Positions 55,565 to 64,000 of a stretch of DNA of 64,000 nt are shown here, piece after piece. How positions within the stretch are numbered: the stretch's first letter is position 1; each line of letters begins with the position of its first letter. The DNA is taken from assembly GCA_027475525.1 (NCBI GenBank), contig JAMWFC010000079.1, forward strand, positions 409,530 through 473,529, read 5' to 3'. Both the position numbers and the translations under genes were made by a program. The notes beneath the pieces are model-generated. The model searched no databases, was not told the DNA's origin, and was given only the letters and a program-made list of their open reading frames with translations. The stretch comes from Macrolepiota albuminosa (taxonomy: Eukaryota; Basidiomycota; Agaricomycetes; Agaricales; Agaricaceae).

Positions 55565-56057
55565 TGTCAGGTTCTGCTGAGTTGGAGGCTTCCCAGAAAA
55601 GCAATGCCCTTATGAGATGGACTTGATCTACATGTACTCAGATGTCTGGAACTCTGGACTTAGCTCCAGGGTTCAAGATGCAAACAGGAGATTCCTGGGA
55701 TAAGAAACTTAGTCTGGGGATTGGGTAAAGTTGAAAAGAATTAAAGGGTTAGAGTCGAGTCGAGAACTGGAAATTCTAGGATGAGACCTGGTTAGCAAAG
55801 TTTAAGTCACAAAGTGCATACCAATCTTAAAAGCATGTGAACAAATTGAGCATGCCAGTTGAAGTATGTCAGCCAAGTGTACCAGTCAGTGTGCACCAGT
55901 CAATAAAAAGGGCATGCAAACAATCAAATGTAATATCAAGACTAGTGAATACAAGTATAAGTACTATGGGGTTCTGGAATGTCTGGGATGTCTGGGGCAA
56001 GTTCTGGAAGACATTGAGTAATGGGAAGAGAACTGTATACTGGGGATCATGCATGTA
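55565..56057 (-). repeat. Partial family-B LTR, inverted
   Basis: On the minus strand it matches the family-B LTR from about two-thirds of the left part to its 3' end (tgtcaggttctgctgag at the plus-strand start). Truncated at about 56057. Orientation is opposite to 46457-53606. Confidence 0.8.
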
Positions 56058-56580
56058 AGGCCTGTAAGCCCCTGTAAAATATCTGTTCATCTGCTTGCTA
56101 GCATTATTAAGTTGATCTATTCAAAACTCTGGAAAGGCTGGTTATCTTTTTTACAAAGACCAGCACAAAGATAGTTAGCCACAGTGCATCATCAACTTGT
56201 CACATGCACTGGAAGAAACATATGCACAAATACGTCCTATTTAATTTCTCTGCAGAAATCTCTGGAGTTTTGAATGGGTCAAACTAATGACACCAGCAGA
56301 CGTCAGTGGCCTGCCACTATTATATAATGTGCACTAGTGGAAGTCAAACCCACTTTTTGTGCATAATATGAAATATCAATTTATCAATATTCCATTATAC
56401 AACAGGTGCTTACTACAATTCAACACAGTGTACATATAGTGCACAAATAGATCCATACAGTATTTGAATGGATAGTATTATCAATTTTTACTTGTAGTAA
56501 ATTGACAGAGGCCAGAAGGAGTCTACTGAAGTAGTATCCTGTACATAAGGTGTAGCAGAATGTTAGACTGATATTAATTT
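56058..56580. other. CpG-poor sequence, nothing recognised
   Basis: No gene or defined repeat seen. Confidence 0.4.
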
Positions 56581-57230
56581 ACACTATAGCCTGTACAGTA
56601 AGCATCTGTGATGTAGTGGAATATTCCCAATTGGTATTTCTTATATCTTGTAGTAGGCCACTATAGCCTGTACAGTAAGCATCTGTGATGTAGTGGAATA
56701 TTCCCAATTGGTATTTCTTATATCTTGTAGTATGTAGTGGAATATTCCCAATTGGTATTTCTTATATCTTGTAGTAGGTGGGTTTGACTGCCACTAGTGC
56801 ATTGATATTGAACTGTCAGTAACTTTTGACCTGCTTAGCTAATTGTTATTTACTATACATAGAATATTAGACTGATATTTATTTACATTATAGCAGTATT
56901 CTGTAGTCATTTCTGGTATAGTGGAATATTATCAATGTGTATTCATTGTGTCTTGCAGTTGGCAGGTTCGACTCCCACAAGTGCATTGATATCAAACTGT
57001 CTAGAATTTTTGACCTGCTTAGCTGATTGTTATTTACTACACATGAAATATTAGACTGATATTTGTTTACATCATAGCAGTATTCAGTAAGTGTCTATGG
57101 TGTAGTGGAATATTATCAATGGGTATTCATTGTGTCTTGCACTAGGCAGGTTTGACTCCTGCTTAGTGCAATAAACATTAGGACCTCTGCATTTTTGACC
57201 TGCTTAGCTAATTGTTATTTACTACACAGT
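56581..57230 (+). repeat. Tandem tRNA-like (SINE-like) repeats
   Basis: About three to four units. Each has an A-box-like stretch (tctatggtgtagtgg and variants), tattcattgtgtcttg, then a B-box-like ggcaggttcgactccc or ggtttgactcctg about 50 bp later, followed by agtgcattgatat, tttttgacctgcttagct and gttatttacta. The best B box is at about 56961. The first unit is further duplicated with offsets of 77 and 44 bp (56582-56776). Confidence 0.6.
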
Positions 57231-57444
57231 ATGATAAACAAAGTAAAGTTTGTCAAGCAATAAATCAAACTTCTTTTGTAATTTAAACAAGGTTATATGA
57301 TATCTATTTTCAGAACTTGCTTCATGTAAAGTTCTCGTTCATTTTTTTAATCCTCCATCCACCATGTCTAGTGAAGAACTCCACCAACAGGTCATTAACG
57401 CTTATGTTTGAGTATGATACCTTGCTTGCAGAGGAGACCTGCAT
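57231..57444 (+). other. Start of a coding relic before solo LTR 2
   Basis: MSSEELHQQVINAYV at 57364 runs into a TGA, then EYDTLLAEET up to the LTR. After the LTR the reading resumes with MHQLKGQLKDL. Family unknown. Confidence 0.4.
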
Positions 57445-58041
57445 TGTAAGGGCAACCTCTAGAGGCTGTGGCTCAGTCACACAGCTGGCAGAGAGAGATC
57501 CAAAGTGTATTAGAGTATATGCTGACAATATTATAATAACTACTTACCTGGCAGAGGAAGATCCAAAGAGAACAAATCTAGGGATTCCCTATGCCAGGTT
57601 GGACACTTCTGGGGCTTCTGAAGCATGGAAAACAACTGTACAGTACAACAAAACCTTAAAAACTTGAAAATTGACTAACCAAACAACTGTGCTTCTGAAG
57701 CATGGAAAACAACTGTACAGTACAACAAAACCTTAAAAACTTGAAAATTGACTAACCAAATAACTGTACAAACAAGGCAGGAAAACTCTGGACTTTAGAA
57801 GTCAGAAAGGCAAACTCTGGCTTATATAAGCAGTCTGGAGGTGGTGCTGAAGGGCCCACACTTGTCTGAATAGTAGCTAAAAAACCAGAGCACCTCCAAG
57901 GGCTGAGAGTAGTACTAACAGATAGTGTTGAAAGAATAGAAACAGTAAAATGAAATAATGTCAGAAGAAATCAGAGAATGAATGAAGGGAGAGTGAAGAG
58001 ATAAGGAGTGAGAAAAAAAAGAAATGAGGAGTCCCCTGACA
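57445..58041 (-). repeat. Solo LTR of the gypsy family, no. 2
   Basis: Flanked by TGCAT (57440-57444 and 58042-58046). Contains an offset-77 duplication starting at 57614 with one mismatch between copies. Confidence 0.92.
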
Positions 58042-59749
58042 TGCATCAACTCAAAGGACAGCTAAAGGACCTGGTAAGATGCAAGCACTCCTGTCTAATA
58101 GACATGCACTAACAGTTGTCCCATAGACTGACATGTGGCTGACAAGCAGCCAGGTCCAGGGTGACAAGAAACTCATCCTTGATGCCAGGAGAAGTTTCAT
58201 CAACAAAGTTATCCCACTACTCCAGAGCAAGCTTTCTGATGAGGATATGACAAGACAATTGAAGGATGCTGTGAAGAAATGGTCTCAAAGGAGCGGAAGG
58301 GGAGAAGAACAAAGTGGGGACAAAGAATGACCTGATCTGTTGACTGAGGCCAGTCTGTTGATGGCACTGACATGAGAAAACTGAATAGGTTATAGGCTAG
58401 CAGCATGAGATTCATCTGGTCCGTCACCAATTCTAAAGAAGAGAAAATGACTGAGTCCTCCAGTGGCAGGAGAATTGTCTGGTCCATCGCTGAATGCCAA
58501 GAAGCCAAAACAGGTGACCTACATTGGTCAATGTCCTCCTGGTACCTATCATTGACAGAAGGAGCAGGAGAACAAAAATGAGGATGAAAATAAAGAGAAA
58601 GAGAAAGAGAAAGAACAAGAGGGCAGGATACCAAAGAGAAAAATTACTGGAGAAATGCTGTTGATTCTCTCTGCCTACTTTTCCTCTGTCTTTGGCTCTG
58701 TCCCCTTAATAGCACAGTAGTTGAAGATATCTGTTAGGATTTTATCCTTCAAGATAGCAGTCTGAGCTTGAGAAGTAGTTGAGGAGCAGTAGAGTTCCTC
58801 ATATGGTTCAAAGATAGATTTTTTTCTGCTGTAAATATTGGTTCTACTCATCTTTTTTTTTGGTGCAAATATTGGTTCTACTCATTTTTTTTTTGGTGAA
58901 AATATCGGTGCAGGCATTGCAGGAGGGCAGACATGTATGTAGACAATATAATTTTCTGCAACCACACAGTTCTTAACCGAAGGATCACATGATAAAATAT
59001 ACATTTCTGTTCAATGTCTGTTAATAACAAACAGATTTCATTTGTCATCAATGAATAGGGTCTGCTGTCTGCTGGTATCTAGCCTGTCTAAATTAGGGCA
59101 TATTGCCAATATTGATGAGTGGTCTCATTAGATCTCTGGTACGATGGCTAGGTCCTGGCCATAGATATTTGATCATGAACCTGAACTCTCTAAAGAAATG
59201 CAAGCAACCAAAAAGAACAGTCATTAGGCAAAGGGACCTCATCCTGTTTGCTGAGGAAAGAACACAACTCACTTAGAACACACAAGACTTGCCAGCCCTC
59301 ATAATACAATGGCTACCACTGGATTCCATTCCCATTGTAACTAATGCACCACCTATGGCATTTTCAGATAATGATAACTTTGCATACTTGGACAATAATC
59401 CAATAGTAGATAATGTAGATGATACAATGCCTATATCCATAAGACATGTAAAGGTGATTTGAATATATGCTATTATTGAGAGCAAATTATTCAAGTTCAT
59501 ACATAGACACAGACAGATTATCTTAATGACTTCATCAACTATGTTCTACAGTTGCTCAATGGATTGCTTGGTCATGAATCAATAGATGACGTTACTGATT
59601 GCCTTGCTTGTTCTGACTATTACCTTGCATGATGGCAATGCCATGATTGCATTAGGTCAAGAATATTATGTCGCAGATGTTTCCACTACACGCACAACTC
59701 CAACTTATTTCACTGACCTGAATTATGGAATGGTAGGTATTTCTAACCA
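58042..59749 (+). other. CpG-poor decayed sequence
   Basis: An open frame 58133-58330 (DARRSFINKVIPLLQSKLSD) continues the interrupted relic left of solo LTR 2. A 35-bp imperfect tandem duplication with poly-T is at 58830-58900. Otherwise no gene. Confidence 0.4.
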
Positions 59750-59899
59750 ATGAATATGTTGGATACTGAAGGGTATTTTTATATCCAACACAATTCATTG
59801 CATGCAAACTGTCATCAAGGGAAGGTCAGGGTCAGGACTCTTGAGGACCATGAGCAGAAAAAGGACATTCAGGAGCAAGAGTTTCTACAACTCAAATAT

Positions 59900-61420
59900 C
59901 AACTGGATGTTGAACTTTCATCAGCAGATAGTGACCTGAGACATCTGGCAGCACATCCGTCTATAACTTCAGATTTCCTGAGCAGACTTCAAAATGCCAG
60001 CCTTGATCAAATCATAGAAGAGGAAAAGCAACAAGAACCAGAGAATAATGTGCCAATAGAAGATATTCTAGAAGATTGGCCAGCCATGAACAGGTTCCAT
60101 ATGGACAAATATGATTGCTTTGGAATCCAATACAATGGATTGTTCACACAACTGGAGTACACTACATCACTGTCATTTCATGTGAGTGTTTTGGGATAGA
60201 TGTCTTGGTGGAGGATACTATCTGCTTGCTGCTGGTCTCCAGTACATTTGATTAGACACAAACATATTTTACAATGGCTATGCTGGACAACTTCTATCTG
60301 ACAAATCTAGAGTGCAAAGCATTCACCTACTAGTACTGGCAAAAAATTGCAAGAATAACTTCCCCAATTGCATCTTTTGGTGAGGTGGATAATCTTTACT
60401 GTGAGCTATGATGAATTTCTTATTCATGGTGGTGGCTGAAGAAGTTGAAGTGGGCAGGCTTCAGACATGATGAATCAAGGCATCCCATGGCGCCAAACTG
60501 TGGTGAACTTGCAATATTCTGTCCAACTTGTCCTCAACTAGGAGTCAATCTTCTATCTAACTAGGAAGAAGATCTCGTCTGGTGGAAGTTCAATCATTCT
60601 TTAATGATGGACAGCAATTTTAAGATGGATCATGTCTGACATTCTAATTCTGCTTACAATGTATGGCATTCAGAAGGCGGTGGTATGATGGCCAGGAGGG
60701 ATGAGCTCACCCACTATCTCAAGCATGCAAAGGAACAGCCAATAGTAAGTGACATTCTTTAACTCTATCTGTCTACCATCTGCTCATCAATTCAATCCTG
60801 TTCATTGGCCATCTGCTGGACCTCCGTCTGTCCAGGGAGCAGCTTGTGAAAACACATTCAAAGCTATTGAAAAGGCCCTGATGATGAACAAGTCATGTGA
60901 CATTACTGGTATTGTTGCAACAGCATGTACATGGCATGGCTGCTTTGCTTCTAATAGTGTAACAAACTTGACCCATGATAAAGGCCAGGTTTACACAGAC
61001 TTTTCCATCACATGGGCAGTTAAGATGACTAACATGAATGGGATTCAGCATCTCCTACTGGTATATGACATAGCATGCTAGTGGTGTGTCAAATTTTCTG
61101 AACAGCTTGCTGAAGCCAGAGAAGTCCTGCTGGATAATCACTTTGTAGACTTTGCAATAGGACTTCTTCATGTCCATAGGCATAAGAAGGATTGTTCTTT
61201 TTGCTTTGCCCTGTTCTTTATTCTCAGGGCTGGTTATTTGGCTGGAGAGATAATTGAAAGTCTCTGGTCTACACTAAATGAAGTCTCACAGATAGCCCAT
61301 ACAGCTACCTTGGCATATCAGGCAGAAATCCTTGATAATCACATGTGTGACTTAAACTGGAAGAAGCTGCTTGACATGGTTCCATTCCTATGTTGAAAGT
61401 ACAGGACTGCTGTTAAGATG
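59900..61420 (+). pseudogene. KDZ (Kyakuja-Dileera-Zisupton) transposase relic
   Basis: Plus-strand pieces in family order: WWWLKKLKWAGFRHDESRHP (about 60430-60485), ELAIFCPTCPQLGVNLL (about 60508-60555), LVWWKFNHSLMMDSNFKMDH (about 60575-60635), GGGMMARRDELTHYLKHAKE (about 60680-60735), CENTFKAIEKALMMNKSCD then ITGIVATACTWHGCF (60845-60950), LLLVYDIAC (about 61054-61080), GLLHVHRHKKDC and AGEIIESLWSTLNEVSQIAH (about 61150-61300). These are the conserved KDZ blocks common in basidiomycete genomes. Stops and frameshifts break the frame. ACTWHGC in place of the usual Arg-His-Gly-Cys suggests CGG to TGG change. The part before 60240 is only tentatively included. Confidence 0.8.
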
Positions 61421-61737
61421 AGAGATGCAGCCATTCAATATTTTACTGAGTGATCCATTGGAATATCAATGGATTTAATAATAAGCTGGGAAGCCAGAAT
61501 AGCTAAGGCAGAAAGGCTCAGAGAGGAGGAAAACCATAAAGCAATGGATATTTTCAAAGCTTGTACAATGACCTAGTTGTATACATCTCTCTACTATGGG
61601 GCTTAGTAGATACTAGATACTGCAGTATCCACCAATATTGCAGGTGCTGGATGTCCAAAGAGGTGAAAAATAAGCAGTTATAAAGTGAAATTCTAGTAAG
61701 TGATTCCTGGAATTTCATGTAAAATTCCCATGCAAAT
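61421..61737. other. Tail of the KDZ relic, nothing recognised
   Basis: CpG-poor sequence with short frames only. Confidence 0.4.
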
Positions 61738-62860
61738 TTTGCTAGATCTTTCTCCCTAATTTCCGGGCTCAATTCTAAACAAATGTCTTAGCTACCTCAG
61801 CAAACCATGTTTCTACACATGTCTACTTGAAGTTGCAAACCTTCAATAAGTCATGTGACCACTAGTCACTTTTGAAATCCACTATCTATTTTTAGCTTCC
61901 TCCCTAATTCCTGAGCTCAAACCTCACCAGATTTCTTTGGTACCTCAGTAAAATATGTTCTATATGCTCTATTCCTGAGGTTGCAAGTACCAACTAAGTC
62001 ATGTGACCTGCTCTTTCTTTATAAATCTACTATTAAAATAAACTGATATGTAAGCTTTCTCCCTAATTCCTGGACTCAATTCTAAACAGATTTCTTAGCT
62101 GTCTCAGCAAACCATGTTCTCAAACATGTCTACATAAAGTTGCAAACCTTCAATAAGTCATGTGACCACTAGTCACTTCTTAAATCCACTATCCATTTTT
62201 AGCTTCCTCCCTAATTCCTGAGCTCAAACCTCAGCAGATTTCTTGGGTATCTGAGTAACATATGTTTTCTAAGCCCTATTCTTGAGGTTGAAAATGCTCA
62301 CTAAGTCATGTGACCTGCCCTTTCTTTATAAATTCACTATTGATAGTATGTGATCAATGGCACTTCATATAAAGTGCTGCCCAGTCTTTCTCCCTAAGTA
62401 TTGGCCTCAAATCCAAGCAGAATCCTTAGCTGTCTCAACAAAGTATGTTCCTACACCTCTTGTCTTGAAGTTGGAGACCTTCACTAAGTCATGTGACCTC
62501 TCCTTGCTTCTTAAATCCACTAATCACCAGATAGGTTTGAATGAGACTCTTTTGCCTTGTATTTTCCTTCATTTCACATATTATCCTAAAATTGGTTATT
62601 GCAACCTCCAGTACTATTCAATAGCTACCCAAAAATACCAGCATCATGTTATTTGGCTCAGTGGTTGCTGAGAAAATTAGGGAGAAGTGTGAAAATTTGA
62701 GTTTACCATAGTGGTCAAACTACACAGATTTTCTCCCTAATTTGTGAGCCAGGAACTGCTTGAATCCATTCACTTTGGCAGGTGACTAGGGGTTATTTTA
62801 GCCCCCCTTCAAGTTGCAAACCTTCAATAGGTCACATGACTCCTCCTTCTCCTTATTTCT
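61738..62860 (+). repeat. A/B dimeric tandem repeat, ~155-180 bp monomers
   Basis: Monomers begin near 61748, 61900, 62058, 62207, 62388 and about 62730, each with ttYctccctaattcctg, then cagatttctt, and taagtcatgtgacc about 100 bp later. Units 1 and 3 (type A) are closer to each other than to units 2 and 4 (type B), so the higher-order unit is about 310 bp. Confidence 0.75.
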
Positions 62861-63400
62861 GAGTCATGTCATACATAAGCTTATATTTCATTATATGCAT
62901 TATAGCCTAGCACAACATACATATATGCTGAGTCTGAAGGTTGAAACTAATGATCCTTAACTATACCTCCCTATTGGTACCCATATTATGTAAGCAGGCC
63001 TAGTATATCTTCTTCAAATTTGGGATCAATGAAAATTGTGTCATTTTAGTATGAGCACTTTCCTCCCTAATTTGTGAAGCAAATTGAGACTGTAGAGCTT
63101 GGTTGTAACAGCAAACTATAGTTATAATAAGGTGAAATTCAAGTTGCAACTTAGCTTTAGACTCTCTGATCTCTCCTTCACATTTTAGCCCATACACTAT
63201 ATTTGGAATGATATATAAATATACATATGGTAATTGCAAGCTAATTACTTGCAGACTAGCTGCATTTTTGGTATATATGGACTCATCTAGGATGGGGCTT
63301 TCAGAAGATACCCATCTCATGGCAGTATGTCTCCTAGGTTCCTTAGAATTGAGCCAACAAAATGTTGCCTGCGTGAATATGCACAGCCACACACCTAATT
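62861..63400. other. Right edge of the CpG-poor block
   Basis: No gene. A decayed repeat core (tcctccctaatttgtgaa near 63060) is the last trace of the A/B family. CpG content rises abruptly after about 63405. Confidence 0.5.
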
Positions 63401-63703
63401 TGGAACTAGCGTGTGGCGCCCCACTCCGACCACCAGAACACACAAGTCAGTCAATATTTATTATTTTGGACCAATAAATATGTTATACAACTGTCATCTT
63501 TTCTTGTGAGATATTTCCATCGAATTTTAGCCAGTATTTATTTAACAGCTGTATTTTTATTGGATATCTTGCAGATATCTATTGATATGAGAGAGGGCAG
63601 CACCCACTTTGTGAGTGCCGCTTGTGCTGCCTTCCGTGACATGTTTTCTTGTAACGTTTTCTCTAATCTTCCACTGACCTATCTGACTACTTACACTCAT
63701 ATG
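63401..63703. other. Unique-looking sequence before the family-B LTR
   Basis: No gene recognised; CpG sites present again. Confidence 0.4.
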
Positions 63704-64000
63704 TGTCACGACCCCTCCCCTCTGGATACACCCCGGGACACCCCCGGAACAACCCCTGAGACCCTCCCTCCAACCCCACCAGACACGCCCCGCCATCACG
63801 AGCGCCGACACCGCCATCATGCGCATCAAGGACCGCCATCAGCCGCCACCAGCCCCGATCAGCAATCGGATCACGCAGATCGTTCCTGGCCATCACGCAT
63901 CACGCATCCCAACTCCCTCCGCGCCAATTGATCGCGTGCCCCACACGCGCAATCCCGGTATACAGCCCCTGCCGCTACTCAATGACCCCCGGAACCCATC
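63704..64000 (+). repeat. Family-B LTR, CpG-rich copy, cut by window end
   Basis: Starts TGTCACGACC and aligns with 46457-46770. It keeps CpG at most sites that are TG or CA in the other copy, so it is younger or unmodified. Whether a full element follows cannot be seen. Confidence 0.85.

Noticed and set aside
46457..56057. Family-B LTRs at 46457 and 55565 as the two ends of one element
   Set aside because: They are in opposite orientation and the first has its own TSD pair as a solo LTR.
58209..58634. Minus-strand 141-codon hydrophobic frame
   Set aside because: Low-complexity (FLFLFLFIFILIF) product of an A/G-rich strand in decayed DNA.

Overview
The window looks like a basidiomycete (Agaricomycotina) nuclear contig. 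Protein-coding genes are cut by many 45-70 nt GT-AG introns. There is an intron-containing tRNA-Leu, an HsbA-type secreted surface protein, and a transposon set typical of mushroom-forming fungi: DIRS-like tyrosine-recombinase, Ty1/copia, Ty3/gypsy chromovirus and KDZ elements. No CRISPR, operon or prokaryotic signal was seen.

Layout. 1-3.5 kb: the 3' part of a DIRS-like retroelement (RT/RNase H followed by a tyrosine recombinase). 4.0-8.0 kb: a minus-strand, many-exon PcRGLX/YetA-like polysaccharide lyase, head-to-head with a plus-strand Atg27/mannose-6-phosphate-receptor-like membrane protein (8.1-9.6 kb). 10.4-11.4 kb: a broken PLC-like phosphodiesterase. 12.3-13.0 kb: an intact hsbA-like gene (4 exons, 177 aa). 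13-20 kb: mostly unassigned sequence with exon-like pieces and one copy of a diverged two-copy repeat. 19.9-21.1 kb: a Ser-rich protein. 23.1-25.35 kb: an 11-exon SAMHD1-like HD-domain phosphohydrolase (566 aa). 28.0-29.2 kb: an 8-exon short-chain dehydrogenase (286 aa). 29.6 kb: tRNA-Leu(AAG) with a 29-nt intron. 30.08-35.05 kb: a complete, apparently young copia element with identical 321-bp LTRs and a 5-bp target duplication. 35-45 kb: decaying fragments (DNAJC3-like, Ish1/MSC1-like, MFS N-terminus, second copy of the dispersed repeat, a minisatellite).

45.3-63.4 kb is a different kind of DNA. It is AT-rich, strongly CpG-poor and built almost entirely of repeats: a solo LTR (family B) split by a nested gypsy chromovirus, two more solo LTRs of the gypsy family, an inverted partial family-B LTR, a KDZ transposase relic, tRNA-like tandem repeats and an A/B dimeric tandem repeat. 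At 63.4 kb the sequence turns CpG-rich again and a fresh copy of the family-B LTR runs off the window end.

Three themes stand out. (1) The gypsy element is inactivated mainly by TGA codons at positions where the family has Arg, and the two family-B LTR copies differ mainly at CpG sites. This points to cytosine methylation or RIP-like CpG decay confined to the 45-63 kb block, while the DIRS and copia elements outside are untouched. (2) At least six perfect tandem duplications have a period of exactly 77 bp, which looks like a k=77 assembly artefact, so reading frames and lengths there should not be trusted. (3) Several host-gene copies (PLC, DNAJC3, Ish1) are broken. I did not find a convincing new defence or biosynthetic system. 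The best biological leads are the CpG-decay boundary and the tRNA-like and A/B tandem repeats.
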